Positions 54,049 to 62,928 of a stretch of DNA of 64,000 nt are shown one piece after another. The notes under the pieces were generated by a model, which was not told the origin of the DNA, made no database searches, and was given only the letters and a program-made list of their open reading frames with translations. Made by a program: the position numbers and the translations under genes. The stretch covers positions 168,741 through 232,740 of the forward strand of contig NZ_LMPF01000021.1 in NCBI RefSeq assembly GCF_001424345.1, written 5' to 3'. How positions within the stretch are numbered: the first letter of the stretch is position 1; every line of letters begins with the position of its first letter. This stretch comes from Burkholderia sp. Leaf177. GTDB lineage: Bacteria > Pseudomonadota > Gammaproteobacteria > Burkholderiales > Burkholderiaceae.

Positions 54049-54848
54049 GCGATAGCCTCCTGCAGCGCGAGTTCATCGTCGGGCATGGTTAGCAACAAGG
54101 GACAACTCGAACACAGTTGCGTTTCTCCGGGAATCTCGTAACGCACGCAACACACGCGGCGCGCGCGAAACGGATTGGGCAATAGCGCCGAACGCGGCTT
54201 CATTTGCCGGATGGGCATGCGCAGCGGATTGGGCTCGCCGTTCTCGCCTAACGAAGATCCGAAAAGCCATGCGGCATCGCCATGATCGTCTGCTTCGCCC
54301 GGCAACAACGCGCATTGCTCCATCAGGTAGTCGAGCAAATTGCCCACGTTGCTCCACAAGACGCGCGGTGCGATGCGCGTCATTCCAGCGAGCATTTCGA
54401 TGACCGCATCGAGATGTTCGATCAAGCCGGCGTAATTAAGAGTAGCGTTGTTGGTGCGAGGTTTGAGTGCATCGGCTGTGAAATGCAAAGCGACAGGCAT
54501 GCCTTCGCGCAGGACGAGCCGCGTTCGCGCCGGCGACATGTCGAGCGGACGTCTCAGCAAACGCGCCGCCAATATTCCGGCCGGCGCGGCGAGCCCGAAA
54601 TAATATTTGCTCCATTGCGATAACAGCGCACGCGCGTGAAGCCGGGGATCGCCGCCATAGTGATGGACCATGGCATCGAGCAACGCGTTCCGGTGCGCGC
54701 GCAGAGACAAAAGCGGGATGCTGACATCGTTCGTTTCCAGAACCTGATCGGGCGCACCGAGCCACACGTTCTGCAGATACTGCGCGATCGACGCCGGCGC
54801 GAATACAGCGAGACATTGCGAAATGTTCGATGCCGAATCCGGGTTCAT
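54045..54848 (-). CDS. orbF: siderophore-iron reductase, FhuF type (OrbF-like)
   Basis: A 267-residue protein. The C terminus [20 protein letters not shown] has the C-C-x11-C-x2-C pattern close to the FhuF [2Fe-2S] ligands. It reduces ferric siderophore in the cytosol to release iron. The frame is open far upstream to 55754, but that stretch is a shadow of the permease gene; the ATG at 54848 overlaps the permease stop (ATGA), which fixes the start. Its stop overlaps the orbB start. Confidence 0.87.
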   Translation of the reverse strand: MNPDSASNISQCLAVFAPASIAQYLQNVWLGAPDQVLETNDVSIPLLSLRAHRNALLDAMVHHYGGDPRLHARALLSQWSKYYFGLAAPAGILAARLLRRPLDMSPARTRLVLREGMPVALHFTADALKPRTNNATLNYAGLIEHLDAVIEMLAGMTRIAPRVLWSNVGNLLDYLMEQCALLPGEADDHGDAAWLFGSSLGENGEPNPLRMPIRQMKPRSALLPNPFRARRVCCVRYEIPGETQLCSSCPLLLTMPDDELALQEAIA

Positions 54849-56926
54849 TGTCCGCTCCGTTTTTCGCGCCTTGCCTGCATGACCAGAAGTGCAAGCAAAT
54901 ACGGCGCGCCGATCAGCGCCGTCAACACGCCTGCCGGAATCTCGCGCGGCGCGAGCAGCGTGCGTGCGGCGATATCCGCGGCGGCGAGAACCAGTGCGCC
55001 AATCGCCGCCGCGAGCCAGAGCCGCGTCCGGTGCGCCCGCGCGCCGAGCATGTTCGCCAGATGCGGCGCCATCAATCCGATAAACCCCACGGGCCCGACC
55101 GCCGCCACCGCTGCGCATGCAGCAAGCGTGGCAACGGTCAGCACGAGCGGCCGGAGCACGCTGACCGGCACGCCTAGCGCGACCGCCTGATCCTCGCCGA
55201 GGGCGAGCAAGTCGAGCGGCCGCGCAAGCAGCGCGAGTACCGGCAACGCAAGCGCGCTCCACGGCAGCAGCGCCGCGACTTCGCCCCAACTGCGCCCGTA
55301 TGTCCCGCCAACGAGCCATACCACGAAGCGCGCAGGTTGCACGCTTTGCTGCGTGACCAGCCATTGCGACAACGTGGTCCACATCGTACCGATGACAATC
55401 CCCGTCAACGCCACCGCGAGCGGCGCGTAATGATGGCGTCGGTTGAGCAACAAGGTAAGCAGAAGCGTCACGCCGCCGCCAGTCAACGCGGCGCCTGAAA
55501 GGATTGCGTGGCCGGCGAGCGGCCAGATCATCAGCGCGACGAGCGTCGTCAGCCCTGCCCCCTGCGTCACGCCGAGCACTTCGGGGCCCGCCAGCGGATT
55601 CCTCACGATGCTCTGCATCAACACGCCGCTCGATGCCAGCAGCGCGCCCGCGAGCAACGCACAGAGAAGCCGCGGCAGGCGCAGATCCAACAGCATGCGG
55701 GCTATGTCGTCGCGATGTTCGAGCACACCGAGCCAGCGTTCGGGACCGAGCCATTCAGGACCAGAAGATGCGCCGATCATCAGGATCACCGCGCCGATTG
55801 CGAGCAGGATCGCCGCGACGGCGGGCCACGGCAAAACGTTCATCGTGCGGAGGAAAAGCGTGCTGCGTGCTGGCGCAGAACGTTCCTGGCCTGCATTCAG
55901 CATACTGGCCCACGCGGTGCCGCCGCGGATCATCGCGAGCATCAGCGGCGCGCCTACAAACGCAATAGCGACGCCAGTTGAAAGCGTCGAATCGAGATCG
56001 AGAGATAGCACGGCGGTATCGGTGACGAGCACGATTGCTGCGCCCACGAGCGCGGACAGCGGCACGAGCGCGCCGAGCTTCGACGCCTTCGCGCCCCGGA
56101 TCTGCCGCAGCACATTCGGCGCGATCAAGCCGACGTAAGACAGCGGGCCAGCGATGCTCACGGCAACGCTCCCAAAACCGACCGCGACGACTAGCGCCGC
56201 GAGCCGCGTGGCATCGATACGGACGCCGACGGCAGCGGCGGCATCGTCGCCGAGAGACAGCGGGTCGAGCGGACGCATGACGAATGGCAGCGCAACGAGC
56301 GGGACGACGAGCCATGCAAGCGCGGACTTCAACCCCGCTGCGCCCGGTTGGTACAAGCTGCCGCTCGCCCAAAGCGATGCACCCACCACGGTTTGCTCGA
56401 AGAACGCCAGCAGAAGTGTCGATATTGCCGAGAACAGCAGCATGCAGACGCTGCCTGCCAGCACGAGCCTGAGCGGCGTCGCGCGCCATCCGCCCGCAGC
56501 CGCCGCAACGCACGCGGCGGCCGCGAGACCGCACACGAAAAGCAACGGCACGGACGCCGCGCCGAACACGGATGGCAGGATCATCGCGGCGAGCAAGCCG
56601 AGTTGCGCGCCGCCCGTGATGCCGAGAAGATCGGGCGACGCCAGCGGATTGCGCGTCAAAGCCTGGAAAAGCGTGCCTGCAACCGCCAGACAAGCGCCCG
56701 CGACAAGCGCGGCCGCAATGCGCGGCGCGTTCAGATCGAAAAGGAATACGCCGGCGAGTTGCGCGGCGTCGCTGCCGGGTGACGCGGCGAGCCACGCATG
56801 GACATCGGGCGCGAGACGCAAGAGCGCGACCGCGACGATCAAAAGCGCAAGCAAGGTGGCAAGCAAACCGACGCAGCTTTTGACGGGCGCACGCCAGCGT
56901 TCTGAAGATGAGGCAAGCGTTGTCAT
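54845..56926 (-). CDS. orbD: fused FecCD-type siderophore permease (OrbD-like)
   Basis: A 693-residue inner-membrane permease with two FecCD domains in one chain, each of about ten helices (roughly 35-350 and 375-690), as in FhuB. Landmarks are LAVAGTLFQALTRNPLASPD in the first half and SSGVLMQSIVRNPLAGPEVL in the second, both the conserved loop contacting the ATPase. The start at 56926 overlaps the ATPase stop (ATGA), so the longer frame to 56983 is rejected. Central gene of the coupled orbG-C-D-F-B string. Confidence 0.9.
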   Translation of the reverse strand: MTTLASSSERWRAPVKSCVGLLATLLALLIVAVALLRLAPDVHAWLAASPGSDAAQLAGVFLFDLNAPRIAAALVAGACLAVAGTLFQALTRNPLASPDLLGITGGAQLGLLAAMILPSVFGAASVPLLFVCGLAAAACVAAAAGGWRATPLRLVLAGSVCMLLFSAISTLLLAFFEQTVVGASLWASGSLYQPGAAGLKSALAWLVVPLVALPFVMRPLDPLSLGDDAAAAVGVRIDATRLAALVVAVGFGSVAVSIAGPLSYVGLIAPNVLRQIRGAKASKLGALVPLSALVGAAIVLVTDTAVLSLDLDSTLSTGVAIAFVGAPLMLAMIRGGTAWASMLNAGQERSAPARSTLFLRTMNVLPWPAVAAILLAIGAVILMIGASSGPEWLGPERWLGVLEHRDDIARMLLDLRLPRLLCALLAGALLASSGVLMQSIVRNPLAGPEVLGVTQGAGLTTLVALMIWPLAGHAILSGAALTGGGVTLLLTLLLNRRHHYAPLAVALTGIVIGTMWTTLSQWLVTQQSVQPARFVVWLVGGTYGRSWGEVAALLPWSALALPVLALLARPLDLLALGEDQAVALGVPVSVLRPLVLTVATLAACAAVAAVGPVGFIGLMAPHLANMLGARAHRTRLWLAAAIGALVLAAADIAARTLLAPREIPAGVLTALIGAPYLLALLVMQARREKRSGQ

Positions 56927-57756
56927 GCCACCAGATCCCTGGGCGCGTTGCTCAGGAATTCCGCTTCGTAAGCCGGCACGCACATCGGCGCGCCTGTTTG
57001 CGGATGCGCGATCTTCAGCATCTGGACACCGAAAGTATCGTTGAGATGGTGCGGGTCGAGCATGGCGTCGGGCGCGCCTTGCGCAATGATCCGGCCGGCA
57101 CGCATCAACACGATTTCATCGCTGAACGCGGCGGCTTGGTTGAGGTCGTGAAGCACCCATACGATGGTCAGTCCGCGCTCGCGGTTCAAGCGCCGCAATT
57201 CACGCAGGATATCGAGCTGATGATGAATGTCGAGATAGGTCGTCGGTTCGTCGAGCAAGACAATAGGCGCCTGTTGCGCCAACGCCATCGCAATCCATAC
57301 ACGCTGACGTTCGCCTCCAGAAAGCGCGGCTACGTCGCGCGATGCATCGGCGGCGAGACCACTTGCGTCGAGTGCCTCGTCGATTGCCGCGTGATCCGTG
57401 CGCGTCAATCCGCGCAGCCAGCCGCCGTAGGCATAACGCCCGTAAGCCACCAGTTCGCGCACAGTCAGCCCTGCCGGAATCTGGTTGAACTGCGCGAGCA
57501 TGGTCAGCGTCCGGGCAAGCTCGCGCCGGCGCAATGTACCAACTGGTACACCGTTCACTTCGACATGACCATCGAGCGTGGGCTGCAAGCCAGCGAGCGT
57601 TCGCAGCAGCGTGCTTTTCCCGCAACCGTTCGGGCCGCAAAGCGCGGTGACGCGCCCCGCTTCAATACTCACGTCCAGCCGGTCGAGCACGACATGTTCC
57701 CCGTACCCGACCGTCAGCGAGCGTGCGGTCAGTGCGGGTCCTGCCCATAATGTCAT
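56923..57756 (-). CDS. orbC: siderophore ABC transporter ATPase (OrbC-like)
   Basis: A 277-residue ATP-binding protein of the FhuC/FecE group. Walker A is GPNGCGKST, the Q-loop follows, the signature is LSGGERQRV, Walker B is IVLLDEPT with the catalytic Glu, and the switch His is in VWVLHDLNQA. It energises ferric siderophore import through OrbD. Start and stop each overlap neighbours by four bases (orbG and orbD), which indicates one transcript with coupled translation. Confidence 0.92.
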   Translation of the reverse strand: MTLWAGPALTARSLTVGYGEHVVLDRLDVSIEAGRVTALCGPNGCGKSTLLRTLAGLQPTLDGHVEVNGVPVGTLRRRELARTLTMLAQFNQIPAGLTVRELVAYGRYAYGGWLRGLTRTDHAAIDEALDASGLAADASRDVAALSGGERQRVWIAMALAQQAPIVLLDEPTTYLDIHHQLDILRELRRLNRERGLTIVWVLHDLNQAAAFSDEIVLMRAGRIIAQGAPDAMLDPHHLNDTFGVQMLKIAHPQTGAPMCVPAYEAEFLSNAPRDLVA

Positions 57757-58772
57757 CGTGCGTCCGCCCGCTCGCTGTAGCTTTGCGCCATGGCGACCAC
57801 GACCTTGCGCGGTCCTTCGAACGGATCACGCGCGTGCGCAGTGAGCATGTTGTCGAGCATCAGCACGTCGCCGGTCATCCATGGAAACACGATGCGCTGC
57901 TCGTCCAGCACGCCGCGGATTTCCGCGAGCGCTTCGGCTTCGATGGATTCGCCATCGCCGTAATAGACGTTGCGCGGCACGTTTTCCAGGCCGACGGCAT
58001 CGACGAGCGCTTCCTGCATGTCTTCATCGAGCGCTGACAAGTGAAAAAGATTCGCCTGGTTGAACCACACCATGTCGCCGGTGCGCGGATGGCGCGCGAC
58101 CGCCTGGCAGCGTTCGCGGGTGCGCAAGAGCAGTTCGTGATCGTCACCATCGCGCCATTCGTATTCGATACCGCGCGCCGCGCAAATCTGTTCCACCACC
58201 GCGGGGTCGTCGGAGCCGAATGCGTTTTGCCACGGAAGATCGAGCCCTTGTCCAAAATTGCGCACGTAAAGCAGTCCGCGTTTGGCAAAACGCTCGACCA
58301 GCGCGGGACTGAGCGCACGATAAATCGCGCGGCTATCCGCGATCGGCGTCGCGCCGCCCGATCGCGCCGCGAGCGCGCAATGAAACCAGATGCGCAGCGG
58401 CCATTCGCGCGTGTACGACTGCTCGTTGTGCAGCGGTATGGAGCGATGCGGCGGATATTCCGTCGATGTATAAACGGCGCCCTCGACCTGGCTGCGCGGC
58501 GTAGACGCAAATTCATAGCCGATAAGCGGGTCGCCGCACGACGCCGCGAAACGCTGGAATGCTTCTATGGATGCAACCTCGAAGCCGGTAAAGCGCAAAG
58601 CGCCGCATTTTTCGAGCGTACTGTCGATGATCGTGCGCAGCGGCACGGCGGCATCTTCAAGCGAAATGCCGACGCCGGGTTTTGGCGACACCACGGTTGG
58701 CAATCCAGGTTCGATGCTCAGATCGTCCAGCGTTGGAAGTGTCGCGGGAAGCGCCTCTGAAAGTGAATTCAT
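57753..58772 (-). CDS. orbG: TauD-family Fe(II)/2-oxoglutarate dioxygenase (OrbG-like)
   Basis: A 339-residue dioxygenase. The iron site is a His-x-Glu, HNE in SIPLHNEQSYTREWP, with a distal His in NMLTAHARDPFEG; the HxE form is typical of SyrP-type aspartate beta-hydroxylases. In the ornibactin cluster OrbG is thought to hydroxylate aspartate for the siderophore peptide. AGGAG eight bases before the ATG at 58772 supports the start. Because no NRPS is adjacent, its substrate here is uncertain. It overlaps orbC by four bases. Confidence 0.85.
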   Translation of the reverse strand: MNSLSEALPATLPTLDDLSIEPGLPTVVSPKPGVGISLEDAAVPLRTIIDSTLEKCGALRFTGFEVASIEAFQRFAASCGDPLIGYEFASTPRSQVEGAVYTSTEYPPHRSIPLHNEQSYTREWPLRIWFHCALAARSGGATPIADSRAIYRALSPALVERFAKRGLLYVRNFGQGLDLPWQNAFGSDDPAVVEQICAARGIEYEWRDGDDHELLLRTRERCQAVARHPRTGDMVWFNQANLFHLSALDEDMQEALVDAVGLENVPRNVYYGDGESIEAEALAEIRGVLDEQRIVFPWMTGDVLMLDNMLTAHARDPFEGPRKVVVAMAQSYSERADAR

Positions 58773-58818
58773 GCGAAATTCTCCTGCCGCAAATTCCATG
58801 GCACGGACTGCAAAATTT

Positions 58819-59061
58819 TCAGGACGCGGCGCCATCCATGTGACGGCGAAGACTGGCGGGACGCATGTCGGTCCAGACAGTTTCGATATGCGCCAGGCAC
58901 ATATCCTTGGAACCTGTTACGCCGACCGCACGCCAGCCCGCAGGGATCGCGCGAAAGGTCGGCCAGAGCGAATACTGCTCTTCGTCGTTGATGACAACCG
59001 TGTATTCGAGTTCATCCGCCTCGCGTGCGAAGGCGGTCGGAGTGTGCTGGGCTTGCGTCAT
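58819..59061 (-). CDS. orbH: MbtH-family NRPS accessory protein (OrbH-like)
   Basis: An 80-residue MbtH protein. The core contains [37 protein letters not shown], including the conserved tryptophans. MbtH proteins bind and activate NRPS adenylation domains, so its presence implies an NRPS partner in the cell. AAGG is seen nine bases upstream of the ATG at 59061. It is transcribed from an OrbS-type promoter overlapping the end of orbS and leads into orbG, 46 bases away. Confidence 0.92.
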   Translation of the reverse strand: MTQAQHTPTAFAREADELEYTVVINDEEQYSLWPTFRAIPAGWRAVGVTGSKDMCLAHIETVWTDMRPASLRRHMDGAAS

Positions 59062-59140
59062 GATCGGCGGCCTTGTCGGAAAAAACGGGAGAGGTTGGCG
59101 GCCGCGAAGCTTCAGCTTACGGCGCCATCTGTATGGAATA

Positions 59141-59165
59141 GACGCTTCGCGAATGCGAATTTTTA
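59141..59165 (-). promoter_or_regulatory. OrbS-type promoter for orbH, -35 overlapping the orbS stop
   Basis: On the minus strand, TAAA at 59165-59162 and CGTC at 59144-59141 are 17 bases apart, matching the -35/-10 pattern described for OrbS and the related PvdS iron-starvation box. The TAA of the -35 is also the stop codon of the sigma-factor gene. It should drive the orbH-G-C-D-F-B unit. Confidence 0.75.
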
Positions 59166-59840
59166 CCGGCGACGCGCGCAACCGTCGAAATAACGCGGAT
59201 GAGCGTCGCCACGATTGCAGGCATCGAGGCTGTCCGCACAATGCTTCTCAACGTCGCGCACCATGAAATGAACCAGCGTTTGCGAAACGTTAAGCGCGCT
59301 TGCCGTGCTTTTCAGCGTTTCCTCGCGCAGCCGCACCATCTCGAAGGCCACGCGGCTTCGAGCCGGCAATTGTTCGAGCGCGGCCAGAACCTGACGCAGC
59401 GTGTCGCGGGTCTCGGCCATGACTTCCGGCGTGCATTGCGGCGACGGCACGTCGAGGCCATCGTCTTCATCGGCGTGATAGGTGTTTTCGAGCGTTTGCG
59501 AACGGCAGGCATCGATAGATGCGTTGCGCACCATCCGCGCAACATACGCCGCGGGCTGACGCACGGCGTCCTGATTCGGAAAGTCGATGAGCTTGATGAA
59601 GACATCGTGGACGACGTCTTCCGCGCGGCTGCCGCAGCCGACAAAACCGCGCGCCATGTTGACGAGCATCGGCCGGTTGGAAATGGCGATGTCGAGCAGC
59701 GTGCGTGCGGGCTGCGTCGTCAGTTCAACGGCCGGCCGCCCGTCCTGTATGGGCCGCCAGCCAGTCTCGGAGGCGAAAAGTGATGGAGGTGTTAGCGGTA
59801 TGGCGGGCGATTGTGTCGGCCGGTCGAGCACTTCCGTCAT
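59163..59840 (-). CDS. orbS: ECF sigma factor of the OrbS/iron-starvation type
   Basis: A 225-residue ECF sigma. Region 2 lies at about 45-115 ([41 protein letters not shown]), region 4 at about 148-205 ([20 protein letters not shown], then [20 protein letters not shown]). It resembles OrbS, MbaS and PvdS, which turn on siderophore genes when iron is scarce. No anti-sigma gene is adjacent, as for OrbS, where Fur controls the gene directly. A Fur-like box lies in its promoter. The N terminus has about 40 extra residues. GAGGGG lies seven bases before the ATG. Confidence 0.88.
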   Translation of the reverse strand: MTEVLDRPTQSPAIPLTPPSLFASETGWRPIQDGRPAVELTTQPARTLLDIAISNRPMLVNMARGFVGCGSRAEDVVHDVFIKLIDFPNQDAVRQPAAYVARMVRNASIDACRSQTLENTYHADEDDGLDVPSPQCTPEVMAETRDTLRQVLAALEQLPARSRVAFEMVRLREETLKSTASALNVSQTLVHFMVRDVEKHCADSLDACNRGDAHPRYFDGCARRR

Positions 59841-59869
59841 AGAGTTGCCCCTCGTTTAAGTAGGGACCC

Positions 59870-59898
59870 AATATAACGTAAACGAGAAGCATTCTCAA
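59870..59898 (-). promoter_or_regulatory. orbS promoter with Fur-box-like palindrome
   Basis: On the minus strand, TTGAGA (59898-59893) and TATATT (59875-59870) are separated by 17 bases. Within the spacer and -35 lies GAGAATGCTTCTC (59896-59884), a palindrome close to the Fur 7-1-7 motif. Iron-loaded Fur bound here would block RNA polymerase. Confidence 0.8.
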
Positions 59899-59961
59899 AT
59901 ACACCTTACATCTAAGGTCTTTCTTGCTTTCAGTCTTAGATGCCGGTACATGACAAATGCT

Positions 59962-59985
59962 CGGACCGGCCGCTTGGCCGGTCCG
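59962..59985 (-). terminator. hairpin downstream of the small unknown gene
   Basis: A perfect 10-bp stem CGGACCGGCC / GGCCGGTCCG with a 4-base loop. The minus-strand sequence after it is only partly T-rich. It lies between the 3' end of the 60005-60334 gene and the orbS promoter, probably insulating the latter. Confidence 0.6.
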
Positions 59986-60004
59986 GGTTATACCCTCTCT
60001 TTGC

Positions 60005-60334
60005 TCATGCGGCCGCGCCGGCGCCCAAATTTCCGCCGGTGCGCGAACGTCCGTAACGTCCGGCCGATTCGCGTTCTTCGTCGCGTCGCAGTTCATCGAT
60101 ATAAGCGCGCGCAGCGGCTTCGGCGCGGTGACGTGCGGTTGCCGGTTGCGGGAACGACGCGGCGTCGAGATCTGGAACGGGCAGTCGATAATCCATCACG
60201 GCTGCCGCTGTCCCGGCCACGACTGCACGGGCGATAAAGCGGGCGGGCTGGCTGGTATCGGTCAGTTCCAGAGCGCTCTGCGCCCAAGCCGTAATTCGAT
60301 ATCCACGATAAATACTTTCGCTAAAGCTGAACAT
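60005..60334 (-). CDS. small unknown protein
   Basis: A 109-residue protein I do not recognise. The first half has a mixed pattern (YRGYRITAWAQSALELTDTS, then FIARAVVAGTAAAVMDYRL), with no signal peptide or membrane segment. The second half is Ala- and Arg-rich and probably helical (HRAEAAARAYIDELRRDEER), ending in a Gly/Ala tail. Codon use is like the neighbours, so it is likely real. It lies between orbS and a LysR gene on the same strand, with a terminator hairpin after it. Confidence 0.6.
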   Translation of the reverse strand: MFSFSESIYRGYRITAWAQSALELTDTSQPARFIARAVVAGTAAAVMDYRLPVPDLDAASFPQPATARHRAEAAARAYIDELRRDEERESAGRYGRSRTGGNLGAGAAA

Positions 60335-60431
60335 GGTCTTCTCTCCAGAATCTGTTTAAGGATTGCTAAAGCAGTCGCCGTGCCTAAGCGCTTAGCTAAG
60401 TGTTCATGAACAGTTTCCTAAGGCCGTTTAA

Positions 60432-61403
60432 TCAAGCAATAACATCCACGCGCGCGCCGTAAACTTCCAGCGCGGCATCGTGCAATGCTCGCAAAACGAC
60501 GGTTGCCGCCGGCGACAACAAGCGCGTTTGCCGCGTAATGATTCCGAATGCGTCCATGCGGCACGGCAGTTCGACGGCAAGCCGCTTCAGCGTCCCAAAC
60601 TCTTCGTACTGCCGCGCAACCTCCTCCGGCATCACGGCGAGCATGTCGCTTTGCAGCAAGATGCCCGAGATGGCAACCATGTTGTTGGTGTTCACCACGT
60701 TGTCCGGCGCGGCGAGACCAATCTGCGAAAACACCATGTCGAACCGATGCCGCAGCACACTTCCCGGCGGATGCAGCACCCAACCCTCGCCTACGATATC
60801 CGCCATGGTCAGCCCGCTTGAATTGGCGAGCGGATGACCGGGGCGCACGACCACGCAAAGCGGTTCTTCCGCGATAGGTTCGTAACGAACCGCGTCCTTG
60901 AACTGGCCTTGTCGTTCCAGAACGCGGCCGACCATGATGTCGAGATGTCCTTGAGCCACTAGCGGCAGCATCACGTCGGATGTCTCCACCTGAAGCCAGA
61001 TCTGCAATTGCGGATAGCTCGCTTTCACGCGTGCAATGGCAAGCGGCACCATCGTCGCGGCGGCTGCGGCGATTGCGCCCAGTTGCACCTGACCCACGAG
61101 TCCCGCGCGCAATGCCGCAATTTCATCGTGCGCCTGGCTCAGATTCGACAACACCATGCGGGCGTGCCGGATCATCACCTCGCCGTAGAGCGTGGGATGC
61201 ATGCCGTGGGGCGTGCGGTCGAAGAGCCGCACCTCGAGCACGTCCTCCAGTTCCTTCAATAAACGCGATGCCGCCGGCTGCGTCATGCCCAGCATATCGG
61301 CGGCGCGCCGCACGTTGCCCTCTTCTTCCATGGCCGCTAGAAGCAGCAATTGCCGTGTCTTGAGGCGCGTGCGCACGGTTACGTTCGAGTAGTTTTGAGC
61401 CAT
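60432..61403 (-). CDS. LysR-family regulator, probable regulator of the arabinose transporter
   Basis: A 323-residue LysR regulator with HTH at about 15-72 (LLLAAMEEEGNVRRAADMLG, MTQPAASRLLKELEDVLEVR). The protein resembles the GbpR group, which controls sugar-binding protein genes in related proteobacteria. It is divergent from araF, with 425 bases between the starts. The start at 61403 fits the family; the frame is open to 61580 without conserved features. Sugar-responsive control of araFG is inference from position. Confidence 0.85.
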   Translation of the reverse strand: MAQNYSNVTVRTRLKTRQLLLLAAMEEEGNVRRAADMLGMTQPAASRLLKELEDVLEVRLFDRTPHGMHPTLYGEVMIRHARMVLSNLSQAHDEIAALRAGLVGQVQLGAIAAAAATMVPLAIARVKASYPQLQIWLQVETSDVMLPLVAQGHLDIMVGRVLERQGQFKDAVRYEPIAEEPLCVVVRPGHPLANSSGLTMADIVGEGWVLHPPGSVLRHRFDMVFSQIGLAAPDNVVNTNNMVAISGILLQSDMLAVMPEEVARQYEEFGTLKRLAVELPCRMDAFGIITRQTRLLSPAATVVLRALHDAALEVYGARVDVIA

Positions 61404-61828
61404 GCAATGCGCCTGCTTCTGATTATTTCGATGGCCAATCGTAGCTGATCCTGACCGGCGGGCGCCAGATTGCGTAGGGTTCGATCCCAAAATGTAGGAG
61501 CGCCGCCGACATACCCATTTTGATATCAGGATCGTCAAAAAACTGATTGGAAAGGAATCGGCTGCTTCCTTAAGATGCACTCAAACTTCAGGACCTGAGA
61601 CTCGGCCTTTTGCGCTCGCGACGCGCTTTCAAGGCGTAAGCGAATTCTAAAAGGCCGCGATCCGATTCACGCGAATTACTAAGCACGCAACAACCAAAAC
61701 TCGTATCAGCGCGCACCGATTGACCCGCAGGACCGCCGGACAGCATCAAAGAGCGAACGGGCTGCAAGCCTGCGCTTCGCTGCATGCCACCCACGCATGC
61801 AGCCTTAATTCAACCAGGAGACAACACC
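61404..61828. promoter_or_regulatory. 425-base divergent region between LysR and araF
   Basis: It should carry both promoters and the LysR binding site. A perfect 8-base palindrome TGATATCA lies at 61521-61528 with further T-rich and A-rich flanks that fit a LysR T-N11-A type site, but no single site can be fixed. No gene is seen. Confidence 0.5.
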
Positions 61829-62845
61829 ATGAACCACAAGCTGAACCACAAGCTTCGCCGTCTGACCTTGTCCGCGATCGCTGCAACCACGCTAGGCATT
61901 CCGTTCGCATCGCAAATGTCCGCTCATGCCGACGAACCGCTCAAGGTCGGGTTCCTCGTGAAGATGCCCGAGCAGGCTTGGTTCATCAACGAGCAGAAAG
62001 CAGCGTCCGCGCTTGGTCAGAAAGAAAAATTCTCGGTGGTGAATATCGGCACGCCGGATGGTGAAAAGGTTTTGTCGGCAATCGATAACCTCGGCGCGCA
62101 AGGCGCTCAGGGTTTCGTGATCTGCGCGCCCGACGTGCGTCTCGGACCGGCCATCCAGGCCCGCGCAAAACGCTACAACATGAAGTTCGTCACGGTCGAT
62201 GACCAACTCGTCGATTCGACCGGCAAGCCTTTGCCGAACGTGCCGCACCTCGGCATGTCCGCATTCAAGATCGGCAACCAGGTCGGCACGGCCATCTCCG
62301 ATGAAATGAAAAAGCGCGGCTGGAAACCCGAGGAAGTCGGCGCGCTGCGCATCACGGATTACGAGTTGCCGACCGCGAAGCAACGCACGGACGGTGCCAC
62401 GCAAACGCTTCTGGCAAGTGGTTTCAAGAAGGAAAATATCTTCGATGCCCCGCAAAAAACCACCGACGACGAAGGCGGTTTCAACGCCGCATCGCCGGTT
62501 TTATCGCAGCATCCGAACATCAAGAAATGGGTGATCTACGCGATCAACGAAGAGACCGTGCTCGGCGCCGTGCGCGCGACCGAACAACTGCATATTGCAT
62601 CGGCTGATGTGATCGGCGTGGGCATCAACGGTGCAGGCGAAGCGTTTGCCGAGTTCCAGAAGAAAGAGCAAACGGGCTTCTACGGGACTATCGCCGTGAG
62701 TTCGACGAACCATGGCAAGGACAGCACGCAGAACCTCGTCGACTGGATCAAGAACGGCAAGCAGCCGCCCGCCGATACACAAACCACCGGCAAGCTGATG
62801 GTCCGCAGCAACTGGCAGGACGTGCGGAAAGAACTGGGTATCTGA
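61829..62845 (+). CDS. araF: L-arabinose ABC transporter substrate-binding protein
   Basis: A 338-residue periplasmic sugar-binding protein. A signal peptide ends after SQMSAHADE. LKVGFLVKMPEQAWFINEQ, GFVICAPDVRLGPAI, VTVDDQLVDSTGKP and GVGINGAGEAFAEF match AraF of E. coli along the whole length. It captures L-arabinose for the AraGH transporter. GGAG before the ATG at 61829 supports the start. The ATPase gene araG follows after 83 bases, with repeats and a possible stem-loop between. Confidence 0.92.
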   Translation: MNHKLNHKLRRLTLSAIAATTLGIPFASQMSAHADEPLKVGFLVKMPEQAWFINEQKAASALGQKEKFSVVNIGTPDGEKVLSAIDNLGAQGAQGFVICAPDVRLGPAIQARAKRYNMKFVTVDDQLVDSTGKPLPNVPHLGMSAFKIGNQVGTAISDEMKKRGWKPEEVGALRITDYELPTAKQRTDGATQTLLASGFKKENIFDAPQKTTDDEGGFNAASPVLSQHPNIKKWVIYAINEETVLGAVRATEQLHIASADVIGVGINGAGEAFAEFQKKEQTGFYGTIAVSSTNHGKDSTQNLVDWIKNGKQPPADTQTTGKLMVRSNWQDVRKELGI

Positions 62846-62857
62846 GCGATTGGCCAA

Positions 62858-62900
62858 GGGCGTTGTGCACGTCATGCATGTCATGCGCGTCATGACGCCC
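62858..62900 (+). repeat. 9-base tandem repeats within an araF-araG stem-loop
   Basis: Three tandem 9-mers, GCACGTCAT, GCATGTCAT and GCGCGTCAT (62867-62893), lie between GGGCGT (62858-62863) and ACGCCC (62895-62900), which can pair. A stem-loop here could lower araG expression relative to araF, as seen after many binding-protein genes. Confidence 0.65.
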
Positions 62901-62928
62901 GCTTCAGTTTTCAACCAAGGAACGCTCA

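Noticed and set aside
54849..55754. N-terminal extension of the orbF frame
   Set aside because: It lies inside the permease gene out of frame and is Arg/Ala-rich; the ATGA overlap at 54848 gives a better start.
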